Program-made: the position numbers and the translations under genes | Source of the DNA: Globodera rostochiensis | Taxonomy: Eukaryota; Nematoda; Chromadorea; Rhabditida; Heteroderidae | Direction: 5' to 3' | DNA: 64,000 bases | Assembly: GCA_018350325.1 (NCBI GenBank) | Contig: JAEVLN010000012.1 | Coordinates: forward strand, 2,191,991 to 2,255,990 | The notes under the pieces: generated by a model | What the model was told of the DNA's origin: nothing | What the model saw: the letters and a program-made list of their open reading frames with translations, nothing else | Databases searched by the model: none | Shown: one piece after another, positions 40,810 to 52,843 of the stretch | Position numbering within the stretch: position 1 is the stretch's first letter | Layout: each line of letters opens with the position of its first letter

Positions 40810-43800
40810 CGCTGAAGAAGACTGACTCAACTGTGAGGGGGAGGGGGGGGGGGGGGGAGAAAATTGGAAAATTGCTAAAGAATGGACAGGCGGACGGACG
40901 AAAGGGCGGAAAAATGGAACATGCGCGAAAAGGCATATTTTTCGGGGAGAAGCAGGCAAAGGTCAGCGAAAAAATGAGGAGAGGGGGGGAAGGCGATGAA
41001 AAAGAAGCAAAGGCATGGGGGGAGGGGGGGGGGGGATGGAAGATGATGAGGGAGGGAGGGGGGAGGAAGAGGAGGAAATGGGAAGATTGAGGGATAAGCG
41101 CCAGGGGGGGGGAATGGAAGATGACGAGGGATGAAGCACCGGGGGGGGGGAAGCAGAAGCTGGAAAAGTTCTTTGACAATGAGGAAGAGAATAAAGGAGC
41201 GCTGGAAAAGGTTGGATTCCGGGGGCTAATGTGGTGTCGACAAAGCCGTGGATCGGACAAACAAATGCACCCGCCGCGGGGATAGTCGAGAAATGATCTT
41301 TTCTTCGGGAAAAGCGTTTGTCTCTCTCCCCTCTTTCTGTGCATTAATTCTCTGTGAGAAAAGCCCGCGCAAAATGTTTTTATGAGACATTTTCGGCATT
41401 ATTTGTCGGTCTGTCGACGCGAAAAGAATGCCCGGGGCATTTTTTTGCCCGTCGTTTGAAGGGACTTATCTCTAAAAAGCGGAGATTATCAAATGTTCGC
41501 TTCGAAAACAAAAAAAGCCCGGGGGCAAAAGGCCGTCCGCTTGATGAGCTGCTGTTTTGCTGTGTTTGATTTGCCCGAGGGCATTTTTTGCCCGGGTCCG
41601 ATCGGATGCTCGCTCAAATCAGTCCGATTGTGCCAGCTGGCTTCGCCCCAGGGAACGGACGGACATCAGACTGACTGACTGTCCCTCCTCCGCATTTTGT
41701 CGAGTGTTTTGCTCCAATTTTGCCTCAGGCAGTGATCGCACTAAGTGAGGGGGCCCATGAGAGTGAGAGCGGAGAGAGGACCGATTTCGGGCTGGGCAGA
41801 AAGGACAATTGGCTTTTACTTTTACGTATTCTCTTCCCCCTTTCATCCCCCGGGGGCAGCTGATGAAAGGGATAATAGGGGGGGGGGGGGGGGGTGGAAT
41901 CGATTGATCGGAGAGAGTTTGGGGTTTGGGGGGGGGGGGGGGGGACAACGCAGCGACAACATAATGATTGAGTGGGTGAGGGAAGTTCCTTCCGCCTTCG
42001 CCGGCGGCGGCGGATGGGATCATTTTGCTGCTGGGCGCATAAATAATAAAGGAAGGATAAAGCAAATGCTGAAAGCCATGGGCTCTGGCGGGGATTTGAT
42101 CTGTCCCTGCTCCTAATCACACAATGAATGAATGCGTTGGGGTTGTGTGTCTTTATGCTGATCAGCCGAAGGCAGCATCGGATCGGAAGGGCAACAAAAA
42201 CCCTTTCTTCTGTCGGCCTGAGCATGGAACGGATCCGTCGCTATTTTCAGCATTTACCCCCCCCCCCCCCCGCTTGTTCTGCTGCTGCTGCTGGTGGTGT
42301 TGATCCATCCATAATGTTTCGGTTGTGTAGTTGTGCCCCCTACCCCCCCCCCATTTTCAAAACAGAGAAATCCGGTCCCGCTCTGAACCTTGGAAGCTTT
42401 TGCCAAAGAATGTTGGGAGAAAATGCTCTCCGCCGATGGGACGGGCAAACGAACGAACGGTTTGTTCCATTCATTCTTCCGGTGAATGTGAATGGGGGGG
42501 GGGGGGTAAAGCTTTGAGGGGATGAAAGAGGCAAACAAAAAGCGGTGGGGAATGAACGAATTGATTGGGAATAAAGGAAAAGCATTGGGCAAAACAACGA
42601 ACGAAGCAAAGCGAATGAATTGGGGGCGAATTCAAACAAATAAATACAAAATAAAGGGACGGGACGGACTCTCGACAACGACGGCGAGATCGGAGAGAAT
42701 TTAAGTCGGGATTAGCAGCGGGGAGTTTTGCGAAGGTAACTTCCGATTTTTTCAAATTTTAATTGCCAAAAAATCAATGGAAAAATCTTCAGCCGACGTC
42801 AAATAAAAGGCGCTCGAACGGGCTAAAAATAAAAATAGGGGAACTTTTTTTTTTGTTCGTTCGGAAAATGACAAAAACATTTTTTGCTGTCGCTTTGGAA
42901 ACCCTTTGTAAAGGTTAACCGACAATAGCAGCAGAACGGCCGTAAAAAAGCTTTGTTAATTCATTTTGAGAGTTTAAAAAAACTAATTTAAATTGTACGG
43001 AATGTGCCAAATTACACTTTTAACCTTTAATTAATTCTGATCATCCATTCTCCCCTTTTCTATTCAAATTCTCTGATCAGAGCATTTTTCGGTGTTTTGT
43101 GTAAATAATGCCAAAAAAAATTGACAGATCAAGGAACGGAATTTGCGCGAATGAACGCGAAAAAGCGACCGACCGAATAATGTCGGTGGAATGTGTCCAG
43201 AGAGCCCTTTGGGGGGGGGGGGGGGGGGGGGGGGGGGGAGATCGTTATCTGGCCCCTCCCCGGAGGCGATCGGCGGAAAAGAAATGACATTGACAAAAAC
43301 TTCCCCATATGCATTGCTTTAACACTGATGCCAATGCAATATTTACAAAAACTCCATTGGACTTACACTCAAATTTTTATGAATTTCGCGCGCGGGTCGA
43401 ATTTTGTCGATGTCCCCCTCGGGTAAAGCAGCGAGAAATGGATTGATTGTTAGAGTCAACAACGCCCGAGGGGATGAATACGCCTCCAGTTTTTGTAGGT
43501 TTGTAAAAACAAATCTATCCGCAGAATGAAGCCTGTTATCAAATTGGATCAATGGTGGGGGAGGGGAAGTTCATCAATCAAAACATAACCAATCAGCCGA
43601 GGGGAACAACGCCCGACCCCCCCCCCCCTTTCCTCCCCCTTTTGGGAGGAGGCGATTCGGAGCACAGACAAAATAAGAAAAATGGTCCCAGTTTAAAATA
43701 TTTGGGGACATTTTTCTGTGTTTAGCTGCTAATTAAGTGCACTCACTCAACAATCACCCGGCGATGAATGCGAAGGACGGCCGAGGAGGCCGCGGGAAGT

Positions 43801-45211
43801 CTTCGCTTTGCCCCTCCAAATTCCCCCATAACTTCCCCCCCCCCCCCCCCCCCCCCCCGAACCTTTCCATTGTTTGTGAGGCGCAAATTTTTTCGCACCT
43901 TCACACTTTTACTTTCGCCGCCGCCACACATTAAACACACACACACATATACCTACCTATTTTGTTTTGCGCGGCCGGCGTCGCATCCTCACCCACACAA
44001 ATTGGGGGGGGGGGGGGGTCTTAACGGGGGTTGAGGGGAAAAAGGAAGAGGAATGAAAATAAATACTGGGTATATAAAGGAGGAAGTGTGAGTAAGAAAA
44101 GAGCCAAGTACATAAAGGAAGAAGAGGGGGGGGGGTAACGGTAATGAGCAAAAGAGGGGAAAGTGAAGGTTGGGGGGGGGATGCTTCCTCTCTTTGCTGC
44201 TGGGCCTTTTCACTCCTTTCACCGATCGATCGATCGCTTCCCAACCTTCTGACCGATTGATGGATGGAATGGAATGCGGGGGAGGGGAGGCCGGGGGGGG
44301 AGTTTCCTCATCCGTCCGCGTCGGAGACGACGCACCCCCCCCCCCCCCCCCCCCAACTGATTCAGTTGATGACGCAATATTCGGAAAGATGGAAAAACGA
44401 CTAAACACACACAAATATAAATGTTGCGTATAAGTGAATAACAACAAACAATTTGTTTAAAAATGACAAAGGATCAACCGGACCGGGCCAAATCGGCCAT
44501 CTGATCCGACCCAGTCCGATCAGATCCAATCAGATCAGATGTCGGGGAGATGGAAAAGAGACAAAGTCTCCACAAAAAAAAAAGCCAAATTTTGGAGTTC
44601 CAATCTTTTCTATTCGCAGAAAAGTTAAATGCCGAAAGGAATTAGCCTAACCAATCGACCGGACGATCGCGTTGTCGTGGATTCGTCACTTTGTCAGAGT
44701 CAGGCGATGTACACAAATATTCAAATGATCAGAATGGGGGGGGGGGGGAGGGGGAGAAAAGAAAAAAGAATGATTCATATGGAAACAACGGGGGGGGGGG
44801 GGGGGGCTTCGATATGGCTAATTTTTCGATCGGAAAAGGTCGAAAGTGGGCCAAATTAAATGTCGGCAGTTTTTCCTTAAAATACGGTACCTTTAGGCAA
44901 AATTACTACGGACGGAAAAAACGGTTTGTTATATTAACTGAAATTGTACACAAATTTCCTTTCTAAGAAATACTATTTTCTAATTTTGGGGAAAGGAAAT
45001 TGGGAGAATGCAATTTATGGGATGAGAATGGCACATTAAAATGATTAAATCGTTGCTTTTGGAGGATGGGGAAACGCGGCACTTTCCATACCGACGATTT
45101 CCATCGCCGAAGGAACCTTTTTTTTTTTGCCAAGAATTTACACAAAAGAAAACGTTTATTTATTTTATTATTTATTATAATGAAAATAAAAACACGACTA
45201 GTAAAAAAACA
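40810..45211. other. 4.4 kb G-run-rich non-coding DNA upstream of fhod-1
   Basis: Long G runs (41025, 41879, 41929, 43210, 44746, 44790) and C runs (42257, 43617, 43838, 44335). Probably includes the fhod-1 promoter at its left end and the 3' UTR of the next minus-strand gene at its right end. I found no supportable gene. Confidence 0.6.
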
Positions 45212-48200
45212 TCACGCCCCGGCGGACATTTTAATGTCGCGCAACTCGCTGGCCTTGTACAATTTGTCGATGTCCTGCAAAGAAAGTGCATAAATTTGGC
45301 AAGAAAATATTCCCCTCGAATTGCCCTCACCGTCAAGTCGCTTATCCAAATTTTCTGCGCCTCCGTCCCGCGACGTTTTGCCGCCGGTGCCCCGCCGTTT
45401 GTTAGGGCTGAAATCGGACGTTTTTCGGCTCCGCGCGAAGCGAAGAAAGATTCCATCTGAAAAATAAAAGTTCATTTTTAAAAACTCCAAGAGAGAAAAC
45501 CTTTTCGAAGGTGTCCAATCCTCGCCAATCCAACAATTCGTCGATGTCAAAGGGAGCCCGCGTGAATGGACGGCGTCGATGACCGCGTCGGGTGCACCTC
45601 CGTCGATTCTTTCACAGAAATAAATACAATTTTGAAGCCAACAGACCTTTCGGCAAAGTTCCCTTTTGCCCTCGTCGGGTTTCGTCTCCGACGGTTGGTT
45701 TTTGGGTTGCAGCACTTCGACGTCCGTCGTCGTTGTCTCCTCCGCCTTCGCTTGGCCAACTGTCGGCGTGCCTTTGAACTTCATCAGCTCCTCCGTCTTC
45801 CGTCGCGTGCCCCTTTCCCAGTAGGACTTTGCCTTTGGCGGTGCCCTCGTCGTCTCGTCCGCCCCCTTTTTGGCATCTTCGCTTTGTGGGGCGATTTGCT
45901 CTTTGGCCGCCCGACGGACTGTTCGCTTTGGCTCCGGCTTCGCTGCTGACTGAGCAGCCTTAAACAAATTTGTGGCTTTTTAAATGCTTCTTAAATCTCT
46001 CTCCCACCCCCACCTTTTCCTTCTCCCGATTCTCGTGTTCCCTGCGCTCCTTCTCCCCTTTTTCCCGCTTCGCTCTCTCCGCCTCACTCTCTTGTATTTC
46101 GCGCAGTCTGCGTTTCTCCTGCTCCGCCTTCCCGAATGCAGAGGACGCCTTGTCCATGACGCTTCGGTGCTGCACTTCCTTCGTTTTCAGTTTGGCATCA
46201 TCCGAAGCCGACTTCAGTCCCTGGCTGACGTCACGGAATTCGCTCTGCAATTTGCGCGAACCCTGACGCATCTGTTCACGGAGTTCGGCCATCTGATGGA
46301 GTTGCTTTTTCTTAAAATCACAAATTTTCTAAAACCTGTTTTTCGAAGGCCTCTTTGGCTTTTGGGTCAGGTTTTTGAATTGGTTTAAAAGTGCGCTTCG
46401 GTTTCTGCGAATCCACTGGCTTAGGCTCGAGTGCTTTGGAGCGTTTGTAAGCGAATGAATCCTCCGTTGTCTCATTGTACTGCTTGGCCGCCTCTCCGAC
46501 TGCGCCAGACGAACGCGCCTTTTGTCGAGCGGACTCCTAAAAATGGATGAAATGAATAAATACAATAAGTCATTTACCTTCTCTGCTTGTTCTGCCTTTA
46601 CACGATCGTCATCTCGCATGTTTAGCGTCGATTTACGCTGTGCCGACTTATCCTCCAATGCTGTTGTCTTCCGTTCTTCTTCCGCTTTCTGTTTCTTTTT
46701 CCGTTCTTCTTCCTTCCGCTCTTCCTCCTCTTTATGCGTTTTCTTCCGTTCTTCCTCCTCTTTCTGCTTCTTCTTCCGTTCTTCCTCCTCTTTCTGCTTC
46801 TTCTTCCGTTCTTCCTCCTCTTTCTGTTTCTTTTTCCGTTCTTCCTCCTCTTTCTGCTTCTTCTTCCGCTCTTCCTCCTCTTTCTGCTTCTTCTTCCGTT
46901 CTTCCTCCTCTTTCTGTTTCTTTTTCCGTTCTTCCTCCTCTTTCTGCTTCTTCTTCCGTTCTTCTTCCTCTTTCTGCTTCTTCTTCCGCTCTTCCTCTTC
47001 ACGAATCTTCTGTTCATCGGGTGCCAGAAGCGGCTTCTGTTCAGTCACACTTAATTTTTCAGAGCGCATCGGTTGCACCACCGCTTTACGCGCAAAATCT
47101 GTGCGCGGTTTGGACTGTCCCGTTAGTGGGCGTGCAGCTTCGTCTGTTCGACCTTCTTGAAGTTCTTGTGCCCGGACGTAGGTTTCCTCTCGTCGAACCT
47201 GTAAAAAAGTGGATCAGTTTAAAAAAACAACCAGATTTACCTCTCTGTTTCCATCCGAGCCTTCCTCCTCACATTCTTCCAATTCGCTCATCTCCAACTC
47301 TTCGTCATCCAAATGTTCGACCATTGATGGCTCTTCCAACATCTGTTCGGACTCCTCTTGCTGTTGCGCTACCGCCATTTGGATGAGCAATGGAGACGGA
47401 CTTTTTCGGACAGGAGAAGACTCTGCCACAACTTTAGTAGTGTCGTCTTCGACGATGGATACAGACTCAGTCTCTGCCGGCACCTTCTCATCTCCGCTAT
47501 GCACACTTTCGGCACACTCCCCAGAGGACGACGAAGCAGTTCGACTGCGATGAGACGGTGAAACTGCGCGAGAGGATGTGCGTTCGTCGTTATTTGAATG
47601 TTCTTCATCCTCTTCCTCCTCGTCAAAGGATGACGTGTAACTGCCAGAAGTATAGGATCCGGATGAGCTGCTGCTGGTGAACTCTTCGTCGGAGCCGCGC
47701 ATTGCACACTGTTGCACCAGTGTGAAGCCAACCTCCACCTCGTCCCCGGAAGGCTCTGTGTACGATGTTGAGTTGGTGGTACCTGACCCAACTCAGTATT
47801 CAAAAGTTACTCTAGTCCTCCTTTCACCTTCGTCTGAATAGCTGCGTCCGCCCCACGAATCGCTCATCCCGTCGTAGCTGATGGAGGCGGTGAAAATTGG
47901 TGGTGGTGCCAACACGTTGGTGCTGGCTTTGTCCACAACGGACGGGCCCAAAACAAAAGGAAATTCAAAGTCCGACTCGTGGCCGGACAGTTGCAGCGTG
48001 CGACTGACGGTCGCCTCGTCCCACTCGCCCTCATCCGACTCCCATTCTGCAACAAAAGTTAATCATCCAATCAAGCAACAGAACCTCCCCAATGTGTGCA
48101 AGTACAAATAATACTCTACATTATTAAATTCTAAACAAAGTCAGACGCCACCTTCTTCGTCTGAGTAGTCTTCGTCCGAATATTCCTCGTCTTCGTCATA

Positions 48201-50257
48201 CGATGAGCCCGTGTAATCCTCCTCCTCTCCATCTCCATCAGCAGCCAACGTCAACACCGCACTTGTCTCCGCCTCATTGTCAACTCCGCCGTTGTCGCCA
48301 CCGGTGTTGTTCGCCGCCTTCAAAGTTTCCTCATCCTCGTCTCCGCCACCCATTGATGGGCTGGTGATCAACAGAAACGGAGGTACTGCACGAAGAAGTT
48401 GGCGTTGTTGTTTCGGCTCCGAAGAACGCTCTTTATTGGGTGAGTCTCGAGCTGATGAAGATAACTCCTTAATTTGATGCAAATGAATAAATGCAATTTT
48501 ATTTGATGCGTTTTAACTATAAATGCCAATAAAAACAGCAAAAATCTCAAAAAGCAAAGTCGATAAGTCACATTGCCATAAGCCATTTGTTCGATCCTTT
48601 GACTTGGCAAGATCTAACTTCCCAAGAGATCATTTTCGATCGATCGATCCCACCTGCTTTTTGCCTTCCGGCGTCATCTGTCCTCCCACTCCACCCCTTT
48701 GCAATTCGTCCATGAGGTTTTCCACGGTGCGTGCTCTTCGGGCCGACCTTTTGCCCAGCGTCAACACTTTCATGTTGCTTTTATTTTCCTCTTTTATTTT
48801 CATTCTTCTCGAATTCGGCGACGGGCTCAAACTTTTGCTATGCGCCTTTCTTTTTGCCGACGCGGGACTGATTAGAAATTCCTCCGACGGACTTTCACAA
48901 AACTCCGACGGACTTTCACGGTTCCCCCTCAGTTCTTGACTCTTCCGAACTTCCGACGGACTTCCCTCAACTTCCGCAGGCGAATCTTTCTGTTGCACTG
49001 CGCAACGGACGTGTCTTTGAAATTTGGTTTGGTCGAAGCTGGACATTTTTATCATCTTCTCTAGCTGCGTGAACAGCCCAGACGAAAGTTGAGAAAGAGG
49101 CGGAGGAATAGCAACTAAATTTAATTTCAAAAGCGCCGTTTTAAGCAACGCAAAACCATCTTTTGTGAGTGAAGACGGGTCGGACTTTGAAGTTGGTTCC
49201 GGTGACTTCGATTTGGACGAATTTAAAACACAATTCGAAATGTTTTTTGTAGGAGTAGGCGCTTAAAATCAAATAAATAAATAAAATTTCTCCGCCCTTT
49301 ACATTTCGATGGCGTTGTTGAATGCACCGGATTCGAAGAGATGTTTGACGAGGAACCAAATGATGGAGAAATACTCCGCCTTTTCGGTTCAACGTCCATT
49401 TTATCACAGGACAGCTCATCCTCCTCATTTTCGTCCTCTTTTTTGTCGTTTTGGTCGCTCGGAAGCCGATTTCCCCGTTTCTCATCAACAATTAGGGACA
49501 CACCAACTTAAACGATCTAAAATTTGATTAAATTTCAACATGCCGGTCCACCTTTCTTCGTCGGTGAAGACTCAGGGGGTGAGTTGCCGGCACTTCGACT
49601 GGTCAACACCAATGGCGAAGGCCTAATTGGCAAATTTCGAACGGAGGACAGAATGCCGTGCTCAAAACGACTCATTGCCGAATCACTTATCAAACGATTG
49701 GAGGACAAATTGTGGGGGGAGTAAGTGCTGTAATGAGTGCGATAGGAAGAGGACGGCGAATTCCGCAGAAGAACCGATGGATCATAAAGAGAAGAGCTCA
49801 TGAAGGAACTGAAACCTTCGCTGATTTAAAAGCATTTTTTTGTAAATTTCAAGTCGATTTAAGAAAATGAATACTAACCTCGCAGCAGTGCCGTTGTTTG
49901 CTGCAACCGATGTTCGCTTCGTACTGATGGAGTAATTGTAATGACGCTCCCCTCCATCTCCCAAAGCCAACCCTAGAAGCGTCGCTTATTGTTGTTTATT
50001 AGAATCCATACTTCAAATCCACCTGACGTGTAACTGACGCTCCGTTTTGGTCCGTAGAGCGCTGTCGACGACGACGAAGGGACGGGCGATGCACGTGAAG
50101 AAGAACTCATCACCGGTTTGAACCGCGACGAACTTGAAAGGGCAACAGACGACGGTGACGCGAGACGGTGCAACCGGTCGCTGCTGCCCGGATAATGTCG
50201 GGACGAAGTGGCGGAAATGAACCGTGGAGAGGCCCTTTCCTGGTAAGAAGACGACAT
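45212..50257 (-). CDS. Unrecognised 1400-aa acidic/serine-rich protein with charged coiled-coil repeat
   Basis: Exons in transcript order: 50023-50257, 49879-49972, 49552-49808, 49303-49506, 48654-49261, 48152-48467, 47828-48046, 47241-47782, 46578-47198, 46336-46536, 46014-46310, 45647-45958, 45501-45608, 45331-45456, 45212-45274. All phases agree and total 1401 codons, all with GT-AG. I do not recognise the family. Visible parts: a Ser-rich basic N-terminus (MSSSYQERASPRFISATSS), KRKAHSKSLSPSP with basic clusters, an acidic middle (DEDEEYSDEDYSDEEG; SSFDEEEEDEEH), a run of about nine decapeptides RKKKQKEEEE, a Lys/Glu-rich helix, and a more ordered C-terminus FDIDELLDWRGLDTFEK...DIDKLYKASELRDIKM. 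No signal peptide or membrane segment. A 3' splice site just 5' of the ATG (about 50280) implies an upstream, probably non-coding, exon. Likely cytoskeletal or nuclear scaffold; this is a guess from composition. Confidence 0.75.
46732..46990 (-). repeat. 30-bp coding repeat (charged decapeptide)
   Basis: About nine tandem 30-bp units inside exon 46578-47198, encoding RKKKQKEEEE with rare changes (one unit reads KKTHKEEEE). Predicted as a single long charged helix. Alternation between CTTCTT and TTTTTC codon versions suggests higher-order duplication of pairs of units. Confidence 0.9.
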
Positions 50258-50668
50258 CGTACTGGCCCCACTATATTGTGAAGCTGAAGAAATATGTTGA
50301 AGCAAAAACACAATAACCGAACTCAGATTTGCGTTGAACTCATTGCTTTATCCCTAATAGGTTTTTAATGCCAACAACTCGTATTTTGTTTTTTAAATAA
50401 TAAGTGTTTATTAGAGATTGGCACGATACGAAATTTCGATAATGTATCGAAAAAATGCTATTACTTCGATATTTTCCGAAAATAAAAATGAGGGTAGCAG
50501 ACGGCGAATGAGGGCCATAGCTTAAGCTGCTACACCCTCAGATGCATTGAGGAAAGATGGGTGGGGTGGGGAAGGCAGCTGTGGGAGAAATTGAATGTAT
50601 TGATGAAGCCGATCGATGATCAGCAGACAACAACAACAAAATGTCAAAGGGTTTGAAACAAAATTATC

Positions 50669-50797
50669 CATCGGATCTGCAGGGGTGGACGAAATTTCGT
50701 TTCGTTTTTTGGTTCAAGAATTTTTAGTTCCGTTTCCGTTTGATCAAAATTTTACGAAAAAATTTACACTTCTAATTCGTCCACCCCTGCATCGGAT
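50669..50797. mobile_element. Short hAT-type MITE with 8-bp target duplication
   Basis: Inverted ends CAGGGGTGGACGAA (50680) and TTCGTCCACCCCTG (ending 50789) match perfectly over 14 bases and start CAGGGG, the hAT-like form. The 8-bp direct repeat CATCGGAT flanks it (50669-50676 and 50790-50797), with three extra bases CTG at the left junction. About 110 bp, with no coding capacity. Confidence 0.8.
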
Positions 50798-51520
50798 ATG
50801 CTAATCCCAAAAAATTTTCAAATTTTGTTGCATTAGTGACAACCGTCTTCCAACAAATTCATTTCGTTTTAAAGAAATGACAATGTATTGAAATGACGAG
50901 AAAAGTAAAATACCTATGTATGTAAGTGCTAAATTCCCTATGAGATTCATTCATCCATTCCTACCTTGACTAGGGAATTTGACACCACAAAAAAATTCAC
51001 TGCAGAACCAAAGTTAAGAGGGCGTGTGCTTTTGTTTATAAAATATTGCGCGGTTTTTCAGTCGCTAGGAAGGTGTTTCTAGGGGTATTCGGGGGGAGCA
51101 GAATCCGAATCTGACTTTTAAACCCAATTCCGGACCCCGGACCCAAGTTCGAACAATTTAAAAAATCGATTTGTTACAAGTTTTGAAGCCAGATCGATCA
51201 GATCACACACATAGATACCTAGATAGCGAATTTGGCACCCGGACGGTAGGGGGACGAAAAATCGCGCATCCGAGTTCGAATCCGTGCTCTACGCATAGAA
51301 AATGTTAACATTTGAAATTTTTCGATTTTTTTTTGTCGGGACCGCAATTCCGAAGGATTGGCCATTGTGTCATCTAAAATACTTTAAAAATGAAAAATTA
51401 AAAGAATTTATAAACTGTTTACACCACCGTAAATGTTAAGTCGGAAAAGTCCCCACCACTCACCAACCATCCTCCCAACTGCATTTTTGTAAAAAAAACA
51501 CCCTTCCTTACGGTGCTATG

Positions 51521-51868
51521 TGTTTTCGACAGTGGTTGGTTTCGACAGTAAGTGATTTCGACAGTGGACTTCGACAGTGCCACTGTCGAAAATTCTGTAA
51601 ATTCCAAAAAGTTTTAAATCCTTATTTTTAGCGCATTTCGACCCACTTATTGATGTAACCTGAAAAAGTAAAAAATTCGAACAATTCAAAAAGTCTGTAA
51701 TTTTCGAGGCAAGCCTAAAACTGCATTTTTTTTTAGCAAAACGGATAAGGTACATGTCTAAAAAGTATTTAGAAGTTGAAAATTCGAAATGTCTAACAAG
51801 TTCAAAACATTTATTTGGAATTCACTGTCGAAATCACTCACTGTCGAAACCAACCACTGTCGAAAACA
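51521..51868. mobile_element. Foldback element with 46-bp inverted arms
   Basis: Left arm 51521-51566 and right arm 51823-51868 are inverted copies with one mismatch, each made of the sub-repeat TTTCGACAGTG. An inner perfect palindrome TTCGACAGTG-C-CACTGTCGAA lies at about 51570-51590. No open frame of note. Looks like a non-autonomous DNA element or foldback; I could not define a target duplication. Confidence 0.65.
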
Positions 51869-52320
51869 CTGGGCACGTTCCTCACAAGGGGTGTACGGGA
51901 CCGGGATAAATTTGTATTAACAAACCGCCAAAAATTTATTTTTGAATTCTGCTGTTCGGACATTTTGTCCAATTTGTGCGACCAGAGCTTTCGGCGGACA
52001 GTTGATCTGGAGGACGTTTGATGGCATAAAAGGCATTTCATTGGTAAAAAACGATTCGTTCCCCCTTTTTTTTTGGTTAAATTTCTTTCAAACGCAATTA
52101 GTGGTGCCGCACTTATTGTGGAAAGAGCCTAGATAAGCCCCTACAATTCAAGTATTATTTTTTAATTATATTCTTTAGGCTTAGACTTTTTTGCTAATTA
52201 TTTCTCTCATTATGGACGTCGTTGTACAGGAGAAATGGTATTTATTATCAGGCATTATGCATCAACTTTTTATGAGTCAAAAACATTCAGCCCAGAGTTA
52301 TGGGCACTTCTCTCTTAAAA

Positions 52321-52460
52321 GTAATACTGTAGCTGGTGCCCTCCCATTTTTCAAAAAAAAAGAAACGGTGTTTTTATGGGTATTCGGAACCGTAGAATCC
52401 GAACGCCCTTTTTTTGTTAATTTTGTTTTGAAAAATGGGGGGTACCAGCTACAGTATTAC
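52321..52460. mobile_element. 140-bp hairpin element with about 35-bp inverted ends
   Basis: Starts GTAATACTGTAGCTGGTGCC and ends with its near-perfect inverse (GGTACCAGCTACAGTATTAC), the arms matching at about 33 of 36 positions (one gap). TTAA occurs just outside both ends (52315 and 52466), a possible piggyBac-like target site. The loop carries TATTCGG...GAATCCGAA, a motif also seen near 51088-51115. Confidence 0.65.
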
Positions 52461-52843
52461 CTTTCTTAAACGGGGGGTTGTTTTTTCAAATCAATATAAT
52501 ACCGAATTGTCTACAACACAAAATCGAGGCAATTTGGGTCGAAAAACACGAATACACATGATCGTCGATGTTGGATTTTGCGTTAAATGATTACGATTTG
52601 TGAGTATAAAATGAAAACAGAATTTAAAAGCGGTTGAAAATTCTGAAAACCAGTTTTTTTTTAAATTAGGAGGTCCCGTGCAACCCGCGCCTAAAGAAAT
52701 GCCCATACGGGTTCCCTACCGTTTTTGGGTTGCCGTATATTGGAGCATACATACATAAAAAATTGCTTGTGTGTTTTGGATGAAAAGAAAAGAATTGCCT
52801 CGGCAAAATTGCTATGCGAAACGCGTAAAGCCTTAATTTTGTA

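Noticed and set aside
51225..51300. tRNA-like B box (GTTCGAATCC near 51274)
   Set aside because: No matching acceptor stem or A box could be built around it.
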